Position numbers and translations under genes: made by a program. From positions 1 to 13,346 of the forward strand of contig CALKWH010000170.1 in NCBI GenBank assembly GCA_938004375.1: a stretch of 13,346 bases of DNA, read 5' to 3'. The stretch is from an uncultured Pseudomonadota bacterium. GTDB lineage: Bacteria > Myxococcota_A > Polyangia > HGW-17. The notes under the pieces were generated by a model. It was not told the DNA's origin and made no database searches. It saw only the letters and a list, made by a program, of their open reading frames with translations. This document shows positions 1-7,189 of the stretch, piece after piece. Within the stretch, counting starts at the first letter, position 1. Each line of letters opens with the position of its first letter.

Positions 1-1
1 C

Positions 2-814
2 AACGAGCTGGACAGCTTCATCCCCAAGCTATCTACCCCCGTGCACCAAGCCTCGGTGTTCATCTAGCGCTGGGTCGACGGCCTCTGGATGAATTAAATC
101 TATCTGGTGGAACTGAAGGCCGAGAACGACCGGTTGCGCTCGGAGAACGGCATCCTGCGGGCCAACAACGCCATCCTCGAAATCTGGGCCCAGCGCGGCC
201 GCGAGGTCGAGAAACTTCTGGGCTTCAAGGAGGCCAGCTCCGCCGAGATGGTGGCCGCCCGCGTGATCTCGAAGAGCTTCTCCCCCTACTACCGCGTGAT
301 GCGGATGCGCATCGACAGGGGCATCCACGAGATCAAGCCCGACGACCCGGTGATCATCCCCGAGGGCGTGGTGGGCAAGGTGCAGCGCGTCTACGGCGAC
401 TACGCGGACATCCAGTTGGCCATCGATCCGAAGGTCAAGATTCCGGTCGTCGTCAAGCGCACCGGCACCGAGGCATTGCTCGTGGGCACCGGCGATCCCC
501 GAAAGTACACGGCGCGCCTCACCTATCTTCGCCGCGAGGAGGAGGTCCAGGTCGGCGATTTGGTCGTCACTTCGGGCATGGGTGGTGCCTCGGGTGTCCG
601 GTTCCCGTCGGACCTGCAGGTCGGCCGCATCGTCTCGGTGCAGAAGAAGGAGTTCGGAAAGTTCCAGGACGCGGTCGTGGAGGCCGCCGTCGACTTCTCG
701 AGGTTGGACAAGGTGCTGGTGGTCGTCACGCCGCCGCCGGTCGCCGATCCGCAGTCCGCCCCGGACTCCGAGCTGCAGAAGGAGCAGCCCCGGACCGGGC
801 TGCGGCCGTTCTAG
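2..814 (+). CDS. mreC: MreC, rod shape-determining protein (5' partial, two in-frame stops near contig end)
   Basis: MreC is a periplasmic, membrane-anchored scaffold of the elongasome that links MreB/MreD to PBP2 and RodA. The frame reads as MreC from nt 2. It shows an N-terminal segment ending in a coiled coil (LKAENDRLRSENGILR) and the KLLGF junction. A beta-domain follows, with IPEGVVGKVQRVYGDYADIQL and VGDLVVTSGMGG...FPSDLQVGRIVSV, the usual MreC signature. The membrane anchor lies off the left edge. TAG at 65-67 and TAA at 95-97 interrupt the frame, but the translation on both sides is MreC-like (PVHQASVFI / RWVDGLWMN / IYLVELKAEN), so they look like substitution errors at the contig end rather than a true late start. 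A GTG at 107 is the first start after the stops, but starting there would delete the membrane anchor. The gene ends 9 bases before mreD. The identity is near certain; the 5' end is not reliable. Confidence 0.9.
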
Positions 815-823
815 GGCGCCGTC

Positions 824-1345
824 ATGAACCGGGTCACCGCCCTGTTCCTCTTCACCTTCGGCACTCTGCTGCTGGAGCCGCTGCTGTTGTTCGCGGTGCC
901 GTTCTTCTCCTTTACCGTGCCCGAGCTGGGCCTGATCGCCGTGGTTTACTGCGCCCACGGCATCCGGGGGAGCCTCTCCCGGGGCGCCGCGGCCGCCCTG
1001 GGCATCGGTTATCTCACCGATCTGTTCTCCGGCGCGCCCGTGGGCATGCACGCGCTGGTCTACGTGCTGGTGTATTTCCTCGCGCGGGCCACCTTCAGCC
1101 GCATCCTGGGTCGTGCGCTGTGGCTGCAGGCGCTCCTGGGCGCGATCCCCTCGGGGATCGCCGGGCTGCTCGTGATCTCGATCGAGCAGTGGCTCAACCC
1201 GGTGGAGCACTCCTGGGCGCTCCTGGGTCGTGTCCCACTGCAGATGCTGGTGACCGGGTTGTTCGCGCCGGCGTACTTCTACCTGCTCTGGCGCGTCGAT
1301 CGCATGGCCAGCTACGAGGTCTCGGCCGAGGGGATCTTCAAATGA
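824..1345 (+). CDS. mreD: MreD, rod shape-determining membrane protein
   Basis: A 173-residue, very hydrophobic protein with about five membrane segments (for example LFLFTFGTLLLEPLLLFAVPF, VPELGLIAVVYCAHGI, ALVYVLVYFLARA, IPSGIAGLLVISI and LVTGLFAPAYFYLLW). Size, topology and position between mreC and a PBP2 gene are those of MreD, the polytopic elongasome subunit that binds MreC. The motif LGIGYLTDLFSGAPVGMHAL fits the conserved G-x-x-x-D-x-x-x-G-x-x-x-G region of MreD. The ATG at 824 follows the mreC stop by 9 bases, and the MreD stop overlaps the next start as ATGA (1342-1345), which implies translational coupling. MreD sequences diverge strongly, so the call rests on context as well as sequence. 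Confidence 0.9.
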   Translation: MNRVTALFLFTFGTLLLEPLLLFAVPFFSFTVPELGLIAVVYCAHGIRGSLSRGAAAALGIGYLTDLFSGAPVGMHALVYVLVYFLARATFSRILGRALWLQALLGAIPSGIAGLLVISIEQWLNPVEHSWALLGRVPLQMLVTGLFAPAYFYLLWRVDRMASYEVSAEGIFK

Positions 1346-3213
1346 GGCGCCTCGTCCTCTCCGATGACAGCGAGTTCGGAAGGAAGTACCGGTACGCCTT
1401 CGTCTTCGTGGTGGTCGTGTTCCTGATCCTGGTGGGGCGCCTGGTCCAGCTCCAGGTGGTCTACGGCGCCGAGTACCGCGAACTGTCCCGCTCCAACTTC
1501 CTCCAGCAGATCAGCCTCGAGGCCCCCCGCGGACTGATCCTCGATCGCCGGGGGTCAGTCCTCGCAAAGAACCGCGTGGCCTACAACGTGTTCATCACGC
1601 CGCGCTTCTTCGACGCCAAGGCCTTTCGCAAGCTCCAGGATCTGATCCAGGTCCCCCAGATTGATCTCGACTACATCCAGTCGAAGATCCTGCTCGCGGA
1701 GGGCCGCAAGCGCGGCTTCTCCCTGCTGGCGTTGCGCGACGTCCCCAAGGAATGGGTGCTGATCCTGGAGAGCAACCGTGATCACCTGCCCGGGCTGGAC
1801 ATCTCCACCCAGGAGAAACGGCAATACCCCAACGGTCCCCTGGCCTCCCACGCGCTGGGCTTCGTGGGCGAGGTCGCAGCCGAGGACATCGCACGCCACC
1901 CGATGGAGGGCTACCGCGAGCGCGACTGGATCGGCAAGTACGGCCTGGAAGCGAAGCTGGAGGCCTCCCTGCGCGGCCGCCGGGGCAGCCTGTGGCGGGT
2001 GCGCGACGCCCGCGGCCGTGTGAAGACGGGACCCGAGGCCCTGCGTTGGCTCCCACGTCCCTTCCACGTGCCGCCGCAGCCCGGCTACAACATCGTCACA
2101 ACGTTGGACGCCGACGTCCAGCGGGCGACGGAGCTGGTCATGGCGCCCTTCGAGTCGGGTTCGGCGGTGCTCATGGAGGTGGACACCGGCAAGATCGTCT
2201 CCTACGTCTCCAAGCCCGCCTACGATCCCAACGAACTGTCCGGTCGCCTGACCTCGGTGCGCGCCTCCGAGCTCTACAACCACCCACTGCACCCCATGCT
2301 CGACAAGGTCGTCCAGGGGACCTACTTCCCCGGATCCACCTACAAGGTCGTCTCGGCCATCGCCGCCATCGAGGAGAACCTGGCCGAGTTCGAGGAGTAC
2401 CACCTGTGCAAGGGCTGGTACGAGTACGGCCGGTCCAGCTCCTTCCGCTGCACCCACGCCCACGGCCTGATGAACCTCGAGAGCTCGATCGTCTCGTCGT
2501 GCAACGTGTACTTCTACATGCTCTCCGAGCGCGTCGGCATGGACCGCATGGCCCGCTACGCGCGCCTCCTGGGCTTCGGGACGCCCCCCGGGCTCGAGCT
2601 CAACCACGAGAAGTCCGGCTTCATCCCCACCAAGCAGTGGTACGCCCAGAAGTACCAGGAGGGCTTCCGCATCGGTCACACGCTCAACTCCGGCATCGGC
2701 CAGGGGGACGTGAAGGCAAGCATCCTGCAGGTCGCCCAGGCCTATGCCGCCATCGCCAACCGCGGCTCGGTGATGCAGCCCCAGATCGTGGAGCGCATCA
2801 CCGACTACCGCGGCGTGACGGTCCAGGAATTCGCGCCGGTGCTCAAACGCCGCCTGGATTTCAAGCCCGAGACCTGGGACCTGCTCAGCCGCGGTCTCGA
2901 CGGCGTGGTGAACAACCCCGAGGGCACCGCCTACCGGTCGCGCCTGGCCCACCTGCGGGTGGCCGGCAAGACGGGGACCGCCCAGGTGCGCGCCATGCGC
3001 CGCGAGCCGGGCCAGGATCCCGAGGAGAGCCGGTGGCGCAACCAGGACCACGCGTGGTTCGTGGGCTACTCGCCCGTGGAGCGTCCGCAGGTCGTCGTCG
3101 TCGTGCTCGTCGAACACGGCGGTTTCGCGTCGAAGATGTCTGTCGCCCCTGCGCTGGCCATCCTCGACGAATACTTCAAGATCAACGGGGCCCGGGAAGA
3201 GGCGACCCCCTAG
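1342..3213 (+). CDS. mrdA: Penicillin-binding protein 2 (PBP2/MrdA), elongasome transpeptidase
   Basis: A class B penicillin-binding protein of 623 residues, the cross-linking transpeptidase paired with RodA in lateral wall synthesis. Reading from the N-terminus: a short cytoplasmic tail, one membrane anchor (about residues 14-36, AFVFVVVVFLILVGRL), the pedestal region with LEAPRGLILDRRGSVLA, a GKYGLEAKLEASLRGRRG linker typical of PBP2, then the transpeptidase domain. All three active-site motifs are present: S332-T-Y-K335 (SxxK, in FPGSTYK), S386-C-N388 (SxN) and K543-T-G (in GKTGTAQ). The ATG at 1342 overlaps the mreD stop in ATGA. An open frame continues upstream to 1120, but there it only shadows mreD. 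The C-terminal end, ILDEYFKIN, is a normal end for PBP2. It could be confused with the divisome PBP3 (FtsI), but the mreCD-rodA context decides for PBP2. Confidence 0.96.
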   Translation: MRRLVLSDDSEFGRKYRYAFVFVVVVFLILVGRLVQLQVVYGAEYRELSRSNFLQQISLEAPRGLILDRRGSVLAKNRVAYNVFITPRFFDAKAFRKLQDLIQVPQIDLDYIQSKILLAEGRKRGFSLLALRDVPKEWVLILESNRDHLPGLDISTQEKRQYPNGPLASHALGFVGEVAAEDIARHPMEGYRERDWIGKYGLEAKLEASLRGRRGSLWRVRDARGRVKTGPEALRWLPRPFHVPPQPGYNIVTTLDADVQRATELVMAPFESGSAVLMEVDTGKIVSYVSKPAYDPNELSGRLTSVRASELYNHPLHPMLDKVVQGTYFPGSTYKVVSAIAAIEENLAEFEEYHLCKGWYEYGRSSSFRCTHAHGLMNLESSIVSSCNVYFYMLSERVGMDRMARYARLLGFGTPPGLELNHEKSGFIPTKQWYAQKYQEGFRIGHTLNSGIGQGDVKASILQVAQAYAAIANRGSVMQPQIVERITDYRGVTVQEFAPVLKRRLDFKPETWDLLSRGLDGVVNNPEGTAYRSRLAHLRVAGKTGTAQVRAMRREPGQDPEESRWRNQDHAWFVGYSPVERPQVVVVVLVEHGGFASKMSVAPALAILDEYFKINGAREEATP

Positions 3214-3228
3214 GAGCCGACCAAGCCG

Positions 3229-4332
3229 ATGTTCGAGCCCGAAGGCCGCTTCTACCTGCGAATCGACTGGACCCTGCTGATGCTCATCGTCAGCATCACG
3301 GGGCTGGGTCTGCTGAACCTCTACAGCACCTCGACCTCGTTCTCGGCGCCGCTGTTCACCCAGCAGATCTACTGGATCTTCCTGGGGTTCTCGGCGTTCT
3401 TCATCACCGCCACCATCGACTACCGCTTCTACGACCGCGTCGCCAACGTGCTATACATCCTGGGCATCATCAGCCTGGTGGCCGTGCTCGTGCTGGGGCG
3501 CATGTTCTTCGGCTCGCGCCGGTGGCTGAACATCGGTCCCCTGGTGATCCAGCCCTCGGAGTTGATGAAGATCATCATCATCCTCACCATGGCCCACTAC
3601 GTCCACGTGAGCCCGCCCAAGACGGACGAGGGCCGAAGCCTGCAGGAGCTGGTGATCCCCGCCTTCCTGGTGGGCCTGCCGGCGCTGCTGATCCTGATCC
3701 AGCCAGACCTGGGCACCATGATGATCCTGCTGCTGGTGTTCTTCTCCATCATGTTTCTGCTCAAGATGCGCATCCGCAGCTTGCTCACCCTGGCTGGCTC
3801 GGCACTGGTGTTACTGCCCCTGATCTGGACCTTTGTCCTCCAGGAGTACCAGAAGAGCCGCATCCTCGTCTTCCTGGATCCGGCGTCGGATCCCACCGGG
3901 GAGGGCTGGCACATCCGCCAGAGCATGTTCGCCATCGGGTCGGGCCAGCTCTGGGGCAAGGGCTTCATGGCCGGCACTCAGAGCCAGTACCAGTTCCTGC
4001 CCGCCCAGTGGTCGGACTTCCCCTTCGCCGTGTGGGCCGAGGAGTGGGGCCTTCTGGGATCGGTGCTGCTGTGCAGCCTGTACTTCGTGCTGATCATCTG
4101 GGCGCTTCGCATGGCGGTGACCACCCGCGACCGCTTCGCCTCGGTCATCTGCCTGGGCGTGGGTGCCCTGTACTTCTGGCACACGATCATCAACATCGGC
4201 ATGGTCATGGGTCTTTTACCCATCGTCGGCGTCACTCTGCCGCTGTTCTCCCACGGCGGCTCCTCGATGCTCACCTTCATGATCGCCGCCGGCCTGCTCA
4301 TGAGCGTCTCGGCCCGCCGCCACACTCTCTGA
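3229..4332 (+). CDS. rodA: RodA, SEDS-family peptidoglycan glycosyltransferase
   Basis: An integral membrane SEDS protein of 367 residues with about ten membrane segments. It polymerises lipid II into glycan strands and works with PBP2. Diagnostic motifs are FFGSRRWLNIGPLVIQPSE, LIQPDLGTMMILL, FLPAQWSDFPFAVWAEEWG and the C-terminal PLFSHGGSSMLTFMIAAGLLMSVSARR. The aspartate in QWSDF is residue 263, corresponding to the essential catalytic Asp of RodA enzymes (Asp262 in E. coli). The start ATG at 3229 lies 15 bases after the mrdA stop, with GGAG (3213-3216) overlapping that stop codon as ribosome-binding site. It is the last gene of the shape operon in this window. FtsW is the paralogue to exclude; the adjacent PBP2 and mreCD genes favour RodA. 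Confidence 0.96.
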   Translation: MFEPEGRFYLRIDWTLLMLIVSITGLGLLNLYSTSTSFSAPLFTQQIYWIFLGFSAFFITATIDYRFYDRVANVLYILGIISLVAVLVLGRMFFGSRRWLNIGPLVIQPSELMKIIIILTMAHYVHVSPPKTDEGRSLQELVIPAFLVGLPALLILIQPDLGTMMILLLVFFSIMFLLKMRIRSLLTLAGSALVLLPLIWTFVLQEYQKSRILVFLDPASDPTGEGWHIRQSMFAIGSGQLWGKGFMAGTQSQYQFLPAQWSDFPFAVWAEEWGLLGSVLLCSLYFVLIIWALRMAVTTRDRFASVICLGVGALYFWHTIINIGMVMGLLPIVGVTLPLFSHGGSSMLTFMIAAGLLMSVSARRHTL

Positions 4333-4348
4333 GGGCGGCGGACAGGTT

Positions 4349-4482
4349 CCCCGATGGGGTGGGTGAGAAGCGGGCGGTTTCCTCTTCACCAGGGTTGGTG
4401 ACGGCCCCGTTGGGGCGGTCCCAACCCTTCGCTGGTCTGTACACCGGCGTTGCCGGTGAGCGTTCACCCGCGTCGCGGGTGA
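4349..4482. repeat. Cluster of short hairpins and TCACC/GGTGA half-sites downstream of rodA
   Basis: Most of the 250-base gap between rodA and the kinase gene is a run of small inverted repeats. In order: CCCC-GAT-GGGG (4349-4359); TCACCA-GGGT-TGGTGA (4386-4401); the large hairpin 4391-4428; CACCGGC-GTT-GCCGGTG (4442-4458); TCACCCGC-GTC-GCGGGTGA (4464-4482). Four of the five close a three-base loop beginning with G between a C and a G. The last two share the pattern ACCnGCGTyGCnGGT at 4443-4457 and 4466-4480, with the variable stem position changing as a compensating pair (G-C to C-G). Exact TCACC or GGTGA pentamers occur at 4362, 4386, 4397, 4455, 4464 and 4478. No U-run follows any of the stems, so they are not classical terminators. 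They could be RNA structures, protein half-sites or a repeat family. Confidence 0.7.
4391..4428 (+). other. Long imperfect hairpin in the rodA-kinase intergenic region
   Basis: A 38-base inverted repeat made of AGGGTTGG (4391-4398) with CCAACCCT (4421-4428), GAC (4400-4402) with GTC (4418-4420), and GCCCC (4404-4408) with GGGGC (4412-4416) around a GTT loop. It is broken only by one bulged T (4399) and one G-G mismatch (4403/4417), giving 16 base pairs. Its left arm overlaps the TCACCA/TGGTGA hairpin at 4386-4401, so the two folds exclude each other. Function is unknown; it may stabilise the rodA mRNA end or switch between two folds. Confidence 0.6.
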
Positions 4483-4523
4483 GGGAATATCGTGATGACT
4501 CATTTCAGATGACACATGTCAGC

Positions 4524-4552
4524 TTGATTTCCCCGCGCCAATCCCGTACTTT
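4524..4552 (+). promoter_or_regulatory. Weak sigma-70-like promoter candidate before the kinase gene
   Basis: TTGATT (4524-4529) and TACTTT (4547-4552) are separated by 17 bases and lie 30 bases before the kinase start. The match to consensus is modest (4/6 and 3/6). An inverted repeat TGACA-CA-TGTCA sits just upstream at 4510-4521. The call rests mainly on spacing and position. Confidence 0.25.
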
Positions 4553-4582
4553 TTTCAGGGTCGTCGCACCCCGGGAGAGCCG

Positions 4583-6139
4583 ATGAAGGACCGCTTCATG
4601 GACCCGCAGGACACGCTCATCGGCCAGACGGTCGGGAACTATCACATCACCGACGTGGTGGGGGCCGGGGCCATGGGCCAGGTCTTCCTCGGCGAGCACC
4701 CGCAGATCGGCCGCAAGGTCGCGGTCAAGGTGCTCAACTTCCAGCTCTCGTCCAACTCCGACATGTCCACCCGCTTCCTGTCCGAGGCCCGGGCGGTCAA
4801 CCGCATCGATCACCCCAACATCGTGCAGGTGTTCGACTTCGGCACGCTCCCCGACGGGCGGCTGTACCTGGTCATGGAATTCCTCAAGGGCCGCGACCTG
4901 GGCTCGTACATGGACGAGAAGCGTCGCCTGTCCCTGCGCGAGACCATGGAGATCCTCGACCAGCTCGCGTCCGGGCTCGACGCCGCCCACGAGGCCGGCA
5001 TCATCCATCGGGATCTCAAGCCCGACAACATCTTCTTGGTAGAGGGCAAGGGCGGCCTGCAGGTCAAGATCGTCGACTTCGGCGTGGCCAAGCTCCTCGA
5101 GCCCGACCTGCGCGCTGGCGAGCGCACGGCCACGGGCCTAATCATGGGCACGCCGGCGTACATGAGCCCCGAGCAGGCCACCGGCGACGTCAACAACATC
5201 GGGCCCGCCTCGGACCTGTACGCCCTGGGCATCATCGTGTACCGCATGCTCTCGGCGCGACTGCCTATCGAGGGCGATTTCGTGCCCCAGATCCTGCTCA
5301 AGCACATCTCCGAGCCCCCCACGCCCATCTCGAGGTTCCTGCCGGACTTCCCGCTGGCCGTCTGGGAGGTGCTCGCACGCACGCTGGCCAAGGCCCCGGC
5401 CGACCGCCCGAAGACGGCCCGCGAGTTCTACGAGGCCTTTGCCTTCGCGGTGGACCGCATGGCCACCAGCCGCACCATGACGCCGTTCGAGAGCACCGAA
5501 GGCATCACCCTCGATCCCCTGCCGCCCCACGCCCGTCCGCCCGCCGCCGGTGCCCAGCACCGCCGCAAGGCGATCGTCGCAGCGGGGGCTTCGGTGGCGC
5601 TGCTGGTCATCGGTGTCCTGATCTGGGCGGTCTTCCTGCGCGACGGCGGCGCCTCGGACAACCCCGCCGTTTCGCCCGCCGTCCCCGGTCCCATGACCGC
5701 AGCCGACGCGCCGGGTTCCACGACGCCGACCCCCGGACCGGGCGCCGACAAACCCGCGCAGGCCCAGGTGCACAAACTGGTCATCAACGCCGACGCTCCC
5801 GAGATCCCGGTGCAGGTCAGCATCGACCGCAAGAAGCCGGTGGCCGGGACCACCCCGTTCGAGGTGTTCGCCCCCACGGGGGCGGCGGTGCGCATCACCT
5901 CCGAGCACCCGCGCTACCGCGGCATCATCCGTGAGGTCATCGCCACCGTGGACCTCGAGGTGAAGCTCGAGGCCGTGAACCTCGGGTCCGGCGTCATCCC
6001 CGGTCCCGGCGACGACATGCCGGCCGAGCCAGCGCAGCCGCCCGCGGACATGTCGCCCGCCATGCGTCCCACGGCGCCGGCCATGACGCCGGACGCGTCG
6101 ATGCTCGGCGAGGATGACACGCTCAAACCGATGTTCTGA
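4583..6139 (+). CDS. Transmembrane Ser/Thr protein kinase with C-terminal PEGA domain
   Basis: A Hanks-type (eukaryotic-like) Ser/Thr kinase of 518 residues. The kinase domain (about 15-285) has the glycine loop VGAGAMGQVFLG, catalytic Lys49 in VAVK, HRDLKPDN with Asp144, D165-F-G, the activation-segment end GTPAYMSPEQ, and SDLYALGIIVYRML. All residues needed for catalysis are present, so it should be active. A basic stretch (HRRK) precedes a single membrane helix (about 330-350). A Pro/Thr-rich linker leads to a PEGA-like beta domain (about 392-455) that would lie in the periplasm, followed by a Pro/Met-rich tail. PEGA domains often occur on envelope proteins and may sense surface or wall components. 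The start at 4583 has GGGAG at 4573-4577; an in-frame ATG at 4598 is possible. The substrate is unknown. The next gene also encodes a PEGA protein. Confidence 0.93.
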   Translation: MKDRFMDPQDTLIGQTVGNYHITDVVGAGAMGQVFLGEHPQIGRKVAVKVLNFQLSSNSDMSTRFLSEARAVNRIDHPNIVQVFDFGTLPDGRLYLVMEFLKGRDLGSYMDEKRRLSLRETMEILDQLASGLDAAHEAGIIHRDLKPDNIFLVEGKGGLQVKIVDFGVAKLLEPDLRAGERTATGLIMGTPAYMSPEQATGDVNNIGPASDLYALGIIVYRMLSARLPIEGDFVPQILLKHISEPPTPISRFLPDFPLAVWEVLARTLAKAPADRPKTAREFYEAFAFAVDRMATSRTMTPFESTEGITLDPLPPHARPPAAGAQHRRKAIVAAGASVALLVIGVLIWAVFLRDGGASDNPAVSPAVPGPMTAADAPGSTTPTPGPGADKPAQAQVHKLVINADAPEIPVQVSIDRKKPVAGTTPFEVFAPTGAAVRITSEHPRYRGIIREVIATVDLEVKLEAVNLGSGVIPGPGDDMPAEPAQPPADMSPAMRPTAPAMTPDASMLGEDDTLKPMF

Positions 6140-6174
6140 GGACGCCCTCGTTCCCGGTGCGTCCAGTTTTCTGG
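6140..6174 (+). other. Small hairpins between the kinase and TPR-PEGA genes
   Basis: GGACGC (6140-6145) pairs with GCGTCC (6159-6164), followed by AGTTTTC, a terminator-like arrangement with only four T. The alternative pairing CCAG-TTTT-CTGG (6163-6174) would compete with it and would partly mask the GGAG ribosome-binding site (6173-6176) of the next gene. It could act as a weak attenuator, or be chance in a 43-base gap. Confidence 0.25.
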
Positions 6175-6182
6175 AGTCTCCC

Positions 6183-7160
6183 ATGCGTCATCTGTTCCCC
6201 GTGCTGCTGTGCCTGTCGGTCCTCGCGCCCCTGGGCCTCGTCCGGGTCGCCCCCGCCCACGCCGCGGGCGACCGCGTGAAGGCCAAGGCCCACTACGAGC
6301 AGGGCGAGAAGTACTACCGGCAGGGCGAGTTCCAGCGCGCCCTCGAGGAGTACAAGAAGGTCCTCGAGTATGTGGACTCGGCCGAGATGTACTACAACCT
6401 CGGGCAGTGCCATCGCATGCTCAAGGAGTACGACAAGGCCCTGTTCTTCTACCGGCGGTACCTCTCCAACGTGCCCAACCCGCCGAACCGGGAGATGGTG
6501 GAGAAGCACATCGCCGCCATGACAGCCGAGCTCGAGGCCCAGCGGGCGGTGCCGCCGCCCCCTGACGCGCCCCCCGGGCCGGGCAAGGTCATCGTGATGG
6601 TGCAGCCGCCGGGGTCCCTGGTGTGGGTGGACACCTTCGAGGGGCGTCACGTGGGGACGACCCCCACCGTGCTCGACCTGGCGCCGGGCAAGCACGTGGT
6701 CCTGGTCCGCAAGGACGGCTTCTTCAAGAAGACCTTCCCCGTGGAGGTGCGTTCGGGCGAGCTCGCCACCGTGGAGTCTTCCCTCGAGGCCGACCCCGAC
6801 GCCATCGCGCCCCAGCCGGCGCCCCCGCCGCGGAAAGACAACGACGCGCTCTGGATCTGGTCGGGGGTCGCCGGCTCCGTGCTGTTCGCCGCCGCCACCG
6901 GGACCTTCGGCTACCTGGCCTGGTCGAAGAACCAGGACTGGAAAAAGACGTACGAGACCGCCGACCGCGACGACGGGCGGTTGTACGGCAACCTGGCCAC
7001 CGGCTTCGCCGTGCTCACCGTCGGGCTCACCGCGGTCACGATCTGGGCGGCCCTGTCGAAGGACGATCCGCCGAGCCGCAAGAAGGTTCGGCGCGCCTGG
7101 TTCGTCGCCCCCGCCTGTACCGGGGACGGCTGCGGCCTGGCCTTCAACCTCGAGTTCTGA
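6183..7160 (+). CDS. Secreted TPR and PEGA domain membrane protein
   Basis: A 325-residue envelope protein. It begins with a signal peptide (LLCLSVLAPLGLVRVAPAHA, likely cut after Ala27). TPR-like helices follow (about 30-118): HYEQGEKYYRQGEFQRALEEYKKVL and AEMYYNLGQCHRMLKEYDKALFFYRRYL. A proline-rich spacer leads to a PEGA domain (about 134-201: GSLVWVDTFEGRHVGTTPT, LAPGKHVVLVRKDGF). Two hydrophobic segments come near the C-terminus (about 223-247 and 267-291), and the tail is ACTGDGCGLAFNLEF. This layout is common among Myxococcota proteins of unknown function. The ATG at 6183 is chosen for its GGAG site and signal peptide; the frame is open from an ATG at 6114, but that start lies inside the kinase gene. 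It may be a partner or substrate of the preceding PEGA kinase; that is inference. Exact function is unknown. Confidence 0.85.
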   Translation: MRHLFPVLLCLSVLAPLGLVRVAPAHAAGDRVKAKAHYEQGEKYYRQGEFQRALEEYKKVLEYVDSAEMYYNLGQCHRMLKEYDKALFFYRRYLSNVPNPPNREMVEKHIAAMTAELEAQRAVPPPPDAPPGPGKVIVMVQPPGSLVWVDTFEGRHVGTTPTVLDLAPGKHVVLVRKDGFFKKTFPVEVRSGELATVESSLEADPDAIAPQPAPPPRKDNDALWIWSGVAGSVLFAAATGTFGYLAWSKNQDWKKTYETADRDDGRLYGNLATGFAVLTVGLTAVTIWAALSKDDPPSRKKVRRAWFVAPACTGDGCGLAFNLEF

Positions 7161-7189
7161 TGAACCTGCAACGCAAGGAGAGAATCGAC

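Noticed and set aside
4349..4482. Rho-independent terminator of the rodA operon
   Set aside because: The stems are strong, but none is followed by a T-run on the plus strand. The only T-run (4549-4555) comes after unstructured sequence and overlaps the candidate -10 box.
1992..4586. Very long open frame on the plus strand overlapping mrdA and rodA
   Set aside because: Its translation is Arg/Pro/His-rich low-complexity typical of an off-frame reading of GC-rich genes, and it overlaps two genes with intact catalytic motifs.
6114..6182. Earlier start for the TPR-PEGA gene at 6114
   Set aside because: It lies inside the kinase coding region, lacks a good ribosome-binding site and would bury the signal peptide; 6183 has GGAG and a clean signal sequence.
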